A stretch of 22,684 bases of DNA from Parvularia atlantis (lineage: Eukaryota > Opisthokonta > Rotosphaerida): positions 1 through 22,684 of the forward strand of contig CALSCO010001012.1 in assembly GCA_943704415.1 (NCBI GenBank), written 5' to 3'. Numbering within the stretch: the stretch's first letter is position 1; each line of letters begins with the position of its first letter. Below the pieces are notes generated by a model that had not been told where the DNA came from, did no database searches, and saw only the letters and a program-made list of their open reading frames with translations. The translations under genes and the position numbers were made by a program. Of this stretch, positions 1-9,698 are shown piece by piece.

Positions 1-584
1 CCTTCTTGTCCGCGCGCGCGCATCAGCAGCAGCACGGGGCACGGGAACGGACGGTCCGCACGCGCCGCACGCGCCGCACCAACACTGCGCGGGCCGCGCA
101 CTGCCCGCATCCACCCGCGCGGCTTCTCCTCTCATGCATCACGCCGCCACATCAAAGCGCGCTGACGGAGGACAGCAGAGGGCAGGGGCGCGCACAGGCC
201 GCACAGGCGGGCGCACAGCACAGGCAGCAGCAGCAGCAGCAGCAGCAGAGGCAGGCGAAGAGCGCGGCGCGCCAAATGAGCGCGGCGCGCACGGCCCGTG
301 TTCGAGAAGGGACAGCAACGAGGCGGGCGCGCGGCGTGCTCGGCGTTTCATCTCGCGCGGCACGGGAAAACAGAGGAGATCTCGCGCCACGGCCGCGCCC
401 GTGCACTGCCGTGCTCTGCCATGCACTGCCGCGGCCGTGGCGGCGAGGCGCGCGCGCCGTAGGCAAGGGGCGTGACACAACACGGGGCGCGGCGGCAAGC
501 TCCAAAGAACGACCACCCGGTGCCGACGTCTTAGCCATCGGCAACTACCCGTTTAAACTATAGACGAGACAGGCAGAATACAGC
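1..584. other. GC-rich region upstream of SWC4, no gene supported
   Basis: This stretch is open in several frames on both strands, as expected at this base composition. None of the translations (Arg/Ala-rich, with a Gln run from the CAG repeat near 226-248) resembles a known family or shows the intron pattern of the real genes. It may hold the promoter of the SWC4 gene and the end of a neighbour lying outside the window. I see no RNA gene in it. Confidence 0.5.
551..563 (+). promoter_or_regulatory. AT-rich TATA-like patch before SWC4
   Basis: GTTTAAACTATAG is the only AT-rich run in the first 600 bases and ends 21 bases before the SWC4 start codon at 585. It contains an 8-base palindrome, GTTTAAAC. 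It could be a TATA-like core promoter element or an initiator region; position and composition are the only evidence. Confidence 0.25.
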
Positions 585-614
585 ATGGCCGACGCGCTCT
601 CGCTCCTGACGGGC

Positions 615-653
<39 letters not shown>

Positions 654-2745
654 TCGGCCGCGCCCGGCGCTGTGTCGATGCTCGAGAAAGCGGCGCGCAA
701 GCGGCGTGGTAGCGGGCATCGGGCGACGGGCGGCGCGAAGGCCGGTGTGCCAACGCGATAAATGCGCAAATGTGCGATGGTCGCCGACGCGCACGCGCAG
801 CCGGTATGAACCGCGAGCTGTTTGCGCTGCTGCCGGACGGCATCACGTCGATCGCGCCCGCGCCCGCGGCCGTCTTCAAGGAGAAGCCCAAGCTGGGCAA
901 GGGCAAGGCGGCGAGCTGGTGCGGGCGCGGCGCGCGGCGCCTGACCGGACTGACGCGCGCGCGTGAAGGGTCTGGCGCCCGTTCACCAACTCGGCGCGCA
1001 AGGACGGCCTGCAGCTGAGCCACTGGGTGCGCGCGGACGACGCGGCCACAGGCACGCCACGCATCTGCCGCTGGCTGCCGTCGCTCACATGCATGCGTGC
1101 GCGCCAAGACTACCCATACGCCAAATTCAACCGGCACGTCTCGATCGTGCAGTACACAGACGACGAGTACCGCACGCACTTCGAGGGTGCGCATGCAAGC
1201 GTGTACATGCGTGTGTGCCTGACGTGCCGCCGCTCAAGACCCCGAGTGGACGCGCGAGGACACGGACCGGCTGTTTGAGCTGTGCGTGCGCTTCGACCTG
1301 CGCTTCCCCGTAATCGCGGACCGGCTCGAGGGCAACCGCTCGATTGAGGTGCGAGAGAGACGGAGCCTGGTGCTTGTGGCTGATGCGCGACGGTGCAGGA
1401 CGTCAAGGCGCGCTACTACAGCATCACGCGCAAGCTGATCGAGCTGCGCAACGACAAGACTGACCCGCTCGTCCAGGCCGAGCTCGCCAAGTACACGTAC
1501 GACAAGGGTGCGTGGCGCGGCTCTGTGTGTTTGCGAGCCAAGCTTACCGCGGCCGCGTCGCCAGAGCGCGAGGTTGAGCGCAAGGCGCAGCTGGACCGGC
1601 TCTTGCGACGCACGCCCGACCAAGTCCGCGTGCGTCGCAAGCACGCCGTGCCCCACACCACGCCGTCCTGCCTGATGCGGCCTGCGCAGGAGGAGCAGTA
1701 CCTGCTGATCGAGGCGCGCAAGCTCGAGGCGAGCGCCAAGCGGCTGCTCAAGGAGCGCCAGACGGTGGTGCAGCTACTCAGCGCGATCGACTCGGCCTTT
1801 GCGCCTTCGTGGGCCACCGGGCCACGCGGCATGACGGCCGAGCAGACGAGCAAGGCACGCGCGTGTTGCACCTGCAACCCGCCTTAAGCGCAGGTCTCAT
1901 CGCGCGACGACCTGCAGATGCTCGCCCAGCGCCAGCGACGTCCCGCCAAGGGCTACGCCTACGAGGGTGTGCGCCTTCTGCGCGCACCTGTGGTGCCGTG
2001 GCTCATGCGCGTGCGCATACGCATAGAAATCCCCGTCGAAGACCCGTCGTCCGCGGGCGAGGGCTCTGCGGCCGGCGGCGTCGGCGGCGTGGCGGGCGCG
2101 GCGGGCGCGGCCGCGAGAAAGAAGGAGAAGATGCCGATGGGCGCGTTCCTGCGCAGCTCGCGGCTGGTCCTGCCCGTGACGATGGGCACCAAGATGGCCA
2201 AGCGCATCGACCAGCAGCTGACGGAGCTCGGCCTGCGTGCGTCGTGCCTGGTCGCGCTTGCTGCTTTGGAGGGCGCTGAGCGGTGCCGTAGCGTTGCGCC
2301 CCGCGGTGCCGACGCTGCAGGTGTGCGACTTGTTTGAGGACGTGCGGCAGGACATTGTGACGCTGATGGACCTCAAGGTGCGTGCGGCGTCGCGCGGGTG
2401 TGCGCGGGTCGCCCATGCGCGCTGGCAGAAACACGTCGACCGGCGCGAGTACGAGATCGCCGTGCTCAACCACCGGCGCGAGGCCCTGATCACGGGCAAG
2501 GACGTGCGTGCCACCGGCACGCCCGCCCGCCCGCTCATACGCTCCACTGGCGCAGATGGGCGCGCTGCCGCCGCCACCCGAGTCTGCTGACGACGCCGAC
2601 GAGCCAACCGGGGTGCACGCGTGTGGATCGAGCGCGCGGCCGCCCGTGCTGACCGCTGCGCCGCGCACAGCCCGCCGTGCGCAAGCGGCTCTCGTCGACG
2701 GCGGACGCGCGCGACGGGGGCGACGTGAAGCGGCCGCGCCACTGA
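585..2745 (+). CDS. SWC4: SWC4/DMAP1 homologue, NuA4/SWR1 chromatin complex subunit
   Basis: Subunit shared by the NuA4 histone acetyltransferase and SWR1/SRCAP remodelling complexes in the nucleus; family knowledge gives this role. Fourteen exons: 585-708, 801-918, 969-1051, 1109-1186, 1239-1348, 1399-1507, 1565-1629, 1690-1854, 1894-1966, 2027-2236, 2292-2377, 2429-2503, 2556-2612, 2671-2745, giving about 475 aa, close to human DMAP1. Joined exons show the family landmarks in order: an Ala-rich N-terminus, [44 protein letters not shown], the SANT-like segment [45 protein letters not shown], and the C-terminal module [10 protein letters not shown] ... [13 protein letters not shown] ... [15 protein letters not shown], ending in a basic tail (VKRPRH). 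Introns 3 (1052-1108) and 8 (1855-1893) have GC donors. The least certain junction is intron 9 (1967-2026), which is in frame either way. Confidence 0.93.
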
Positions 2746-2819
2746 AGTGAATGAAACGCAGAGTCCTACCCCTGAGTACAAAATGGATGAGAAACAATAT
2801 TCAGTTCATTCACGTTCAT

Positions 2820-3149
2820 TCAACATTGTTTCAAAAGGAGCGCACCTTTGCTTCGGGGTATAGGCCCTAGTTCGGAGCCCGATCCGGGTCGGACACGGTG
2901 TGCAATGTGTGCCTTGCCGGTGATCTTGTGAGGGAAGGCTACACGAATGGTCAGCGCGCGATCGGGCATGCCGGCGCGCCAGACAGACCTTAGTTGCTGG
3001 CACGTCATCGCGTGCTCGAGCGAACGGTGGACGGACATCGTGACGGTCGAGTGCTTCGCCTCCGTCTTCTCAGGCTGGCCCTCCAAGGCATCTGGCCCTC
3101 CTCCACCGCCGTCGCCGTCGTCCGGACCCTTCTTGCGCTTGGGCGGCAT
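2820..3149 (-). CDS. Doubtful small ORF, 109 aa, unknown
   Basis: Reading from an ATG at 3149 to a TGA at 2820 gives a protein that starts MPPKRKKG, followed by an acidic/Gly-rich stretch (about residues 9-18) and a basic C-terminal half. I recognise no family. It is a single exon, unlike every other gene in the window, and lies inside the possible inverted-repeat element; the KRKK could be a nuclear-localisation-like patch. A longer reading frame continues upstream to 3416, but only through an Arg-Glu run produced by the TC microsatellite. It may be a chance ORF. Confidence 0.25.
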   Translation of the reverse strand: MPPKRKKGPDDGDGGGGGPDALEGQPEKTEAKHSTVTMSVHRSLEHAMTCQQLRSVWRAGMPDRALTIRVAFPHKITGKAHIAHRVRPGSGSELGPIPRSKGALLLKQC

Positions 3150-3207
3150 TGGGCGCCGCGCTCGCGTAACCCGGATGGCTGAGAGCCATGCCGGAGGAAT
3201 AAAAGAC

Positions 3208-3210
<3 letters not shown>

Positions 3211-3284
<74 letters not shown>
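3211..3284. repeat. (TC)37 microsatellite
   Basis: Seventy-four bases of uninterrupted TC dinucleotides, about 190 bp before the EDC4 start codon. It is the longest simple repeat in the window and is likely to vary in length between strains. Pyrimidine runs like this can act as GAGA-type promoter elements; that role is inference. Confidence 0.98.
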
Positions 3285-3288
<4 letters not shown>

Positions 3289-3472
3289 GGCCAGACCGCC
3301 GGAAGGCGAAACGGCGTGTCATGTGCCGTTATGAACGTGCGCACGGCCGTTGAACAGGCTGTTGGAATGTTGTTGAATGATCGTGCCACTGAATGTTGAA
3401 TGTTGTTGTTTCTCATCGACTGCGGACCTCGTGTGATTAGGGTCCTATTTACTCACACTCGAAGCCAGTGTC

Positions 3473-6176
3473 ATGGTCCGCACCTTGCCAACTTGCGCCG
3501 CGCGCTGCGGCCTCTCACGCGGCCAGCGCAGGCCGACCCGCTCAGCAAGCTCACGGAGCTGATCCGCAACAGCGCGAGTACGTCGCCCGCGCCGCCGCAG
3601 CAGCAGCAGAACCTGGTGCGGCCGCGCGGGCTGCCGCCGCACCTGGCTGACGGCTTGCACGCGACAGCTCGCGACGCTGCTCGGCCTCACGCCGCCGCGC
3701 GGGGCCGCCGCCGCCGCCCCTGCCGCCGCGCCCGCCGAGTCGCCTCTGCCGCCGCCGTCGCCCAACGGCCTGCTGCTGCCGGCGCTGCCCAGCACGCCTG
3801 CGCCGGCCGCGGAGCCACAGCCGCAGAACGAGCAGCAGCAGGCGCAGGAGGTGCAGCCCCAGGAAATGCAGCCGCAGGACGAGCAGCAGCCGCCGCCGCC
3901 GCAGCAGCCGCCGGCCGAGAGCGACGACGGCGAGGCCGCCGTGTCACCGCTGCAGTCGCCGGCCCGTGCGCCGAACGAGCCGGTCCCCGAGGTCGCGCCG
4001 CAGCGGGACGCGCCTGCGCAGCCCGCGCAGCAGGAGCGACAGGAGCAGCAGGAGCAGCAAGGGCAGCAGTTCGCGCTCGTCATCAGCGGGATCCCTGCCG
4101 CCGCGCTCGTGAACGGCGGCGGCGCGCCGGCAGCCATCAGCTTCATGAGCGCCGACAACTTTGCCCGCGGCAGAAGCGGCGCCAGCCCACCCCGCCCCGC
4201 GCCTGTGCAGCTGCAGCCGGGCGACTTTGACGACTTTTTGATCAGCGCGACCGCCAACGCCGCGTCCGACCATGACGCCGCCGACGCCTATCTCTTCGGC
4301 TCGGCCGGCCCGCTCTCGGCGCCGCCCGTCAACACGACCGACGCGCAGCACGAGCAGCAGCAGCAGCAGGAGCATCAGCAGCAGGCAGACAGCGCCGCAC
4401 GCCGCCGTGCCAAGAGCGCCAGCGCCAGCCCGGTCACGGGGGTCGCTCTGGCCGACGGCTCGCTGTTCCGTCTCGTCGACGTCGACGTCGCGCCGGACGC
4501 CGTGACTATGCCCACGAGCACGCTGCCGTCCAACGTGGCCAAGGTGCCCAAGGCCAAGAAGACGGTGCGCCCCGCTGCCGCGCGCGTGCGATTGCGTGAC
4601 CGCAAGCCCCCCGCGCACAGGCTGCGCCGACACCGAGCGACGGCACCGAGGCGCTTGCGGCAGCGGTCAGCGCGCCGCCCAAGCCTGCAACGCCTGCGAA
4701 CGCCGACAGCGGCGAGCAGGTGCGAGTGCGCGGTCGCTGTCTGCACCTGGGCGCCGCTGAGCACGTCGGGCAGCTGAAGCTCAACAAGATCATGTCGAGC
4801 CTGCAGTCGCTGGACCAGCGCATGCAGAACCTCGACAAGACGATCTCGACGACGCTGGTGCGCTGCGCCAGTGCTGCTTGTTGGGCGTGCGCTGACGTGC
4901 AGCACGCCGCAGCGCACCGAAGTCCAGCGTGCGATGACCGAGCAGGTGCGTGGCAGCGCCTCCTGCTGCGGCTGCTGACGTCGCCAATGCAGGTGATGAC
5001 GGCCGTGCGCTCGGCCGTGACGGACGTGATGACGAAGTCCATCGACGCGATTGTGCGCAGCGCGTTCGACGACACGGTCGTGCGCGCGCTCGAGGACGTG
5101 CGTGCGAGCCCTTGCACTCTCGTGCGCCGACTTAGACGGTCGGCACTTGCGTGCAGTCAATCCAAGGCGCCCTGGGTGACCTCAAGCGCGGCGTCCAGAG
5201 CGGCCTCGACACGTCGCTCGCGAGCCTGCGCGACTCGGTCAACCGCGCGTCCGACTCGCTGCGCGACTCGAGCGAGGCCTCGCGCCGCGTGGTGGTTGGT
5301 GCGTGCGTTGTCGCGCGCGCTACTCCGGCTCTACCTGACGACCGCGTGCGTAGAGTCGGCGGCGCAGGTGATGGACGCGCAAAAGTCGGTCGTGGTGGGC
5401 GTGCCCGCTGTGCTGTCGGCGACACTCAAGGAGCAGCTCGAGAGCATGCCCAAGGCGATCGCGAGCGCCGTCAAGGCCGAGCTCGCGCCGCTGCTCACGC
5501 AGGCCGCCGCCGTCGGGAGTGCTGCCGCGCCGCAGTCGGCGCAGGAGATCGCCATGGCCACCGCCGAGGCCGAGATCAGCGGCCACCTGGCCAAGAAGGA
5601 CTACGAGAACGCGTTCCGCACGGTGCGCCGCGCGTTCGCACGCTCGGAGCCAGCGTCTCACCCCGTTGTGCGCGCCCAGGCCCTGCAGGCGGAGGACCTG
5701 CGCCAGACGCTGCTCGTGCAGCTGCTCAAGCGCGTCACGATCAGCCTCGTCCTGCCGCTGCAGCCCAAAGACGGCGAGCCGGACCCGCTGTCGCACACGA
5801 TGGTCGTGACGGTCATGCACTACATCTGCGACGATTTCGAGAGCGAGATCGACACACGCGTGCGCTCCCCGGCACGCCCTGTGCGCGCGTGTTGATGCAC
5901 CGCCGCGCGGCCGCAGATCATGTGGGTCCACCAGATCATCCAGTACCTCGTCTACCGCATGCACGACACGTCGCGCTCGACGCTCAAGCCCTACATGCGC
6001 GCGGCGCTCGGGCGCGTGACCGACAACCTGCCCAACCTGCAGGCGCGCGCACATCGCCGCATGCACGCACACTGCACTGACACGCACAACGCGCGCAGGC
6101 CAAGTCGTCGCAGCAAGAGATGCTGGTCGAGCTCAGGCCGCTAACGACGGTCCTGGGCAACCTCGTGCGCGCCTGA
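3473..6176 (+). CDS. EDC4: EDC4/Ge-1-like mRNA decapping scaffold without WD40 domain
   Basis: EDC4 (Ge-1, plant VARICOSE) links DCP1 and DCP2 in cytoplasmic P-bodies. Exons: 3473-3475, 3532-3615, 3668-4564, 4621-4719, 4774-4857, 4913-4945, 4993-5097, 5157-5298, 5354-5859, 5917-6042, 6099-6176; 718 aa. After a first exon that is only ATG comes ADPLSKLTELIRN, then a long Pro/Gln/Ala-rich linker (about residues 30-360). From about residue 362 it is helical: a coiled coil (MSSLQSLDQRMQNLDKTIS), VMTAVRSAVTDVMTKSIDAI, FDDTVVRALEDSIQGALG, and the C-terminal Ge-1 domain (EISGHLAKKDYENAFRTV ... DPLSHTMVVTVMHYICDDF ... AKSSQQEMLVELRPLTTVLG). This order matches the C-terminal half of EDC4; the N-terminal WD40 domain of animal and plant homologues (over 1000 aa) is absent. 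The intron 6043-6098 has a GC donor. The start is the weakest part: an upstream exon could have been missed. Confidence 0.8.
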
Positions 6177-6225
6177 TGAAGTGTGGGCGTGCGCTGTGTG
6201 GGGGCCGGGCCGGTATCGTACATCG

Positions 6226-7748
6226 CTATTGCATCTTTTCGAGCTTGACGACGAGTTCAAGCGTCACGGGCCGCTTGAAGTGCGCGATCAAGCGCTCTGT
6301 GGCCGAGTCGCGGATCGCTTTGATTACACTCCCGCCTCTCCCGAGCACCATGGCCTGCGTGCGCGGTCAGCCGTGCCCGCAAGCAGCGCGTGAGCGCACC
6401 ACTTGGCCCTTGGTGACCACGGCGACCTTGACCGTGATCAGCCACGCGCCCGTGCGGCTCTGGAACCACGAGACGACGTCCTGCCACCGCGTGTGAGCAC
6501 GCAGCCGCGACCACGCACGCCGCCGCAGGGCGCACCACGTCCAGCTGGTACGGCACCTCGCGGTCGAGCCGGCGGAAGAGCTGCTCGCGCACGGTCTCGG
6601 TCACGATCTCGACATTGGGCTGGTCGGTCGCCACGCCCGCCGCGAGCTGCCAGGGTCCCGGCCGCGTCTCGTCCAGCAGCGCCTGCTTCAGCTTCGGCAG
6701 GCCCGCGCCCGTCGCGGCCGACGTGAAGAAGACCTGCTCGAATGGGTGCATGGCCTTGTAGTAGTCGGCCGCGGTTAGCAGGCGGCCCTGGTCCGTCGTG
6801 AGGTCGCACTGGCGCGTCCCGCAACGATCAGCCGCGCGCGATCGCGGCCGGCACGCGCCATCCACCTTGTTGAGCACGAGCCAGTGCCGCCCCTTGTGCT
6901 GCTTCAGATGCGTCACCAGGTCCTTCTCGGCCTCGCTCGCGCGCTTGACGACGTCAAACACGACCAGCGCTGCGGGCGGCAAGCGGCGTCAGTGGCCGCC
7001 GCGCGACCTGGGCGGCGGCACGGCAGCACCGAGGCGGTCCTCCATGAGCGCCTCCCAGGCCGACGTCACCAGCTCGCGGCTGAAGCTGGTGCGCGCGAGA
7101 CGGTCAGCACGGGCCCGGCGCCGGGTGCCGCATCGAGGGGGCCGCGCCTCTTTGTGCGGTAGCGCGGGATAATGCCCGGCGTGTCGTAGAAGCACTGCAC
7201 GGCGTGCGGGCGATCAGCAGCAGCAGCAGAAGCGGCAGGAAGAGTTGCGCCGCACCACTTGCTTGTTGTCCTGCGTCCACGCGCCGAGAATGCGCGAGCG
7301 CGTGGTCTGCGCCTTGGGCGAGACGATCGACACCTGCGCCACGGCGCGGTGAGCCGCGACGCCGGGCTACCGTCGACGCGTGTGCTGCACCTTGGACCCG
7401 ATCAGCACGTTGAGCAGGCTCGACTTGCCCGCGTTGGGCGGGCCGACAATCGCGACCTCGAGCACGCGCGCATCGGGCGGCTGGACGATGTCGGTGCCCC
7501 GCGGCATCGAATGCTCGGCCGCTGCCTCGTCGCATGAGCCGCGCGAGCGATCCGTGATGGGCCGACGCACCGGGCTCGGCGAAGGGCAGCGGCGCCGCGC
7601 GCCTCGTCGCGCCGGCCGATCGGTGCACCGGGCCGCCGCGTGACGCAGACGCTCGCCCGGCCGGCTTGACGCTCGCCGGCGGCTGCGCCCGCGGCTTGGC
7701 GGCCGAGAGCGCACCCGGTACTCTTCTCAGGCGTGACAAGATAGACAT
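6226..7748 (-). CDS. ERAL1: Era-like GTPase (ERAL1), mitochondrial small-subunit rRNA chaperone
   Basis: Era GTPases bind the 3' end of small-subunit rRNA; the nuclear-encoded form works in mitochondria. Exons from the start: 7571-7748, 7391-7521, 7256-7333, 7148-7194, 7030-7085, 6866-6969, 6536-6808, 6400-6480, 6226-6354; about 358 aa. The N-terminus (MSILSRLRRVPG..., rich in Arg/Ser/Ala, acid-poor) fits a mitochondrial presequence; an in-frame ATG at 7787 is an alternative. G1 is GPPNAGKSSLLN, G2 lies in KAQTTRSRI, G3 is DTPG (CFYDTPGIIPRYRTK), G4 is NKCD, formed by splicing 6809-6865, and G5 is near FFTSAATG. PGPWQLAAG and EQLFRRLDREVPYQL are family signatures. The C-terminal KH domain has GRGG in VLGRGGSVIKAI. 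The intron 7086-7147 has a GC donor. It ends 50 bp from EDC4, tail to tail. Confidence 0.93.
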
Positions 7749-8044
7749 TGACCGCAAAGTGAGCTGTACTCGCGCATCAGTCGGCATCCGTGTCCCGCTC
7801 TGTGCTCTCGCTCCAGGCGCCCGTGGCGTGCACGGGGCGGTGGATGGGGAGGTGGATGGGCCGCGGCGCGTGCGTGCGCGGCCGGATGCGTGCGCTGGGA
7901 GGACGGATGCGCGGCCACGCCCGTTGCCACGTCATCGCGTGTTTGTTGTTGACCTGCGCGTCGCGTTGTCCCTGCGCAGCGCACGACACGCACGCGCAAC
8001 CCCCCACCGCCTCCGCAACCCCGCCGCCCCGCCGCCCTGCAGCC
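7749..8044. promoter_or_regulatory. Divergent promoter region between ERAL1 and LSM14
   Basis: About 296 bp separate the two divergent start codons, so both promoters must lie here or in the first exons. It contains short GT/GG-rich repeats (for example GGTGGATGGGGAGGTGGATGG near 7840-7860). I see no clear TATA box. Confidence 0.5.
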
Positions 8045-8913
8045 ATGTCGATCCCGCTCGGCACGCCCATGACGCTGGTCTCGATCAGCGACATTCGCTA
8101 CGAAGGCACGACGCGCGCGCGCGCGCGCGCACGCCCGACGGACGGCCGCGCGTGACGGCGCCACCACGCAGGCGCGCTGCACAGCTTCGACACCGAGGCG
8201 CGCACGGTCTCGCTGTCGAACGGTGCGCCGCGCGTTTGCCGCGTCCGCCGCGTCCGCCGCCCGGCTCACGTCACACCCTCCCAGTCCGCTCTTTCGGCAC
8301 CGAGGGCCGGCGCAACGGCGTCAACGAGCTCGCGCCGAGCGAGACCGTCTACCCGCACATCGTCTTCCGCGGCGTGGACATCAAGGACTTGAGCGTCAAG
8401 CAGGCGCCGGCGCAGTTCCTCAACGACCCGGCCATCGTCTCGGTGCAGCCGGCCGCGCCCGTGCCCGCGCCCGCACACGCGCCGCAGCCCCGGCCCACCG
8501 CGCCCGCACCGCAGTACTCGCCCTTCTACGGCGGCAGCAGCGGCAGCTACGCCGCCCAGCCGGTCATGTCGATGCCCACGCCGCCCGCCGGTCTCGCGCC
8601 CACCGCGACGGCTGTCGTCGGCGTGCCGCCCGCCGCTCTCGAGGCCAAGCCGCCCGGCGGCGCCACGCCAGCAGCCGTGCGCCCGCCCATCGCCGTGACG
8701 ACGACCGCGCCCATGTACAACATCGCCAGCGCGCCCGCCGGCGCCGCGACCGGACCGCTGCAGCTGCCCCTGCCCGGCCCGCGCCCGCAAGGCGGCGCGC
8801 AGAGCGGTGACCGGCGCTACAACAACACGCGCGCGCGCGGCCGCGACTATCAGCAGCAGCAGCCGCAGCAATATCAGCAGCGCCACCATCAGCAGCAGCA
8901 CCCCCACCACCAT

Positions 8914-8947
<34 letters not shown>

Positions 8948-9600
8948 GCGGAGGCCGCAGCGCCGGCCGCCCGCCCCGTCCGCGCGTCGACCCCAACTGG
9001 ACGCTTCAGGAGGGCGATTTTGACTTTGAGGCGAGCAACGCGCGCTTCGACAAGCAGCACGACGAGAACGGCGCCGCGAGAGACGCGCACGGCGCATCGG
9101 CCGCCAACGGCGCGGACAAGGGTGCGCGACACGCTTCACGCGTGTGCCGGCTGACGCGCGCTCGTGGCAACCGCAGAGGAGGCCAAGGCGTACGACAAGG
9201 CGAACTCCTTCTTCGACAAGCTCTCGGGCAAGCCCGAGCGCGGCGCGCCGGGAGCCGGGCGTGAGGTGCGCAACAAAGAGTACCAGACGAACCTCGAGAC
9301 GTTTGGCGCGGCGTCGACCGGCGGCCCGCGGCACAACCGCAACCGGCGCGAGGGCGGTGGCGGTGGCGGTGGCGGTGGTGGTGGCGGTGGTGGCGGCCGC
9401 AGTCGCGGCAACGGAGGTGGCAGCGGTGGCGGTGGTGGCGGCGGCGGAGGTGCACCGCAGCGCGAGCGGCACAACCAGTCGGACGCGGACATGTGGGTGC
9501 CCTGCCTGCCGGACCGCTTGCACCCCTGACATGATCGCGCGCGCGCAGGGCACGCTTCTACTACCGGCGCGAGGCCCCGCAGCAGCCGCAGCCGGTGTGA
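8045..9600 (+). CDS. LSM14: LSM14/Scd6/RAP55 P-body translational repressor
   Basis: LSM14 proteins repress translation and promote decapping by contacting DCP2, EDC4 and DDX6. Exons 8045-8105, 8172-8222, 8285-9121, 9177-9492, 9549-9600; 438 aa. The N-terminal divergent Lsm domain reads LGTPMTLVSISDIRYEGALH, then SFDTEARTVSLSNVRSFGTE and HIVFRGVDIKDLSV. A Pro/Ala-rich linker and a poly-Gln/His tract (about residues 224-258) follow. The FDF motif is EGDFDFEASNARFDK (near 280), the FFD box is ANSFFDKLSG (near 327) and the TFG box is NKEYQTNLETFG (near 357). A poly-Gly region with scattered Arg lies at about 376-408, and the protein ends in FYYRREAPQQPQPV. The first intron (8106-8171) has a GC donor and no usable GT. 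The last intron (9493-9548) is placed by frame. Confidence 0.94.
8848..8945 (+). repeat. CAG/CAT-rich tract encoding poly-Gln/His in LSM14
   Basis: Interrupted CAG and CAC/CAT codons ending in a pure run of ten CAG codons (8916-8945). It encodes a low-complexity Gln/His segment between the Lsm and FDF regions, of the kind that drives condensate formation. The pure CAG part is likely to vary in length. Confidence 0.9.
9355..9452 (+). repeat. GGC/GGT tract encoding poly-Gly in LSM14
   Basis: Repeated GGTGGC-type codons encode about 30 glycines interrupted by RSRGNGGGSG. It occupies the place of the RGG box found between and after the FFD/TFG motifs in LSM14 proteins. Confidence 0.9.
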
Positions 9601-9698
9601 GCGAGCGTGCCGAGCGGCCTGCGTCTGTGTTTGTGTGGCAGTCGACAAACGCGCGCTCGCAGACAAATTTTCGGGGGAGCACACACATGGCGCGCGCA

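Larger units (their letters stand above)
2786..3417. mobile_element. Possible MITE-like element with 12-bp terminal inverted repeats
   Basis: GATGAGAAACAA at 2786-2797 is repeated exactly in inverse orientation at 3406-3417. Inside each end the match continues loosely (TTCAGT and TCATTCAACA occur in both arms, with indels). The 632 bp between are AT-richer than the flanks. I see no convincing target-site duplication and no transposase, so if it is an element it is non-autonomous. Chance or a hairpin-forming spacer remain possible. Confidence 0.3.
2746..3472. other. AT-richer intergenic spacer between SWC4 and EDC4
   Basis: A 727-bp spacer between two genes in tandem. It is visibly less GC-rich than the rest of the window. 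It holds a possible inverted-repeat element (2786-3417), a TC microsatellite (3211-3284), a doubtful minus-strand ORF (2820-3149) and presumably the 3' end of SWC4 and the promoter of EDC4. The hexamer GTCCTA occurs at both edges (near 2764 and 3442), which may be chance. Confidence 0.6.

Noticed and set aside
6-563. Long plus-strand ORF at the left end
   Set aside because: Arg/Ala/Gln-rich translation with no family resemblance; several other frames on both strands are also open, as expected at this GC content.
3150-3416. N-terminal extension of the small minus-strand ORF with an Arg-Glu repeat
   Set aside because: The Arg-Glu run is simply the translation of the TC microsatellite; no support as protein.
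6857-6859. A GC donor for the ERAL1 intron ending at 6809
   Set aside because: The GT donor at 6865 (AAG|GTGGAT) gives a normal 57-nt intron and keeps the NKxD motif as NKCD, so a GC donor is not needed.
8106-8144. Alternating CG run resembling Z-DNA
   Set aside because: It lies inside an intron of LSM14 and is what this base composition gives; no independent support for a function.
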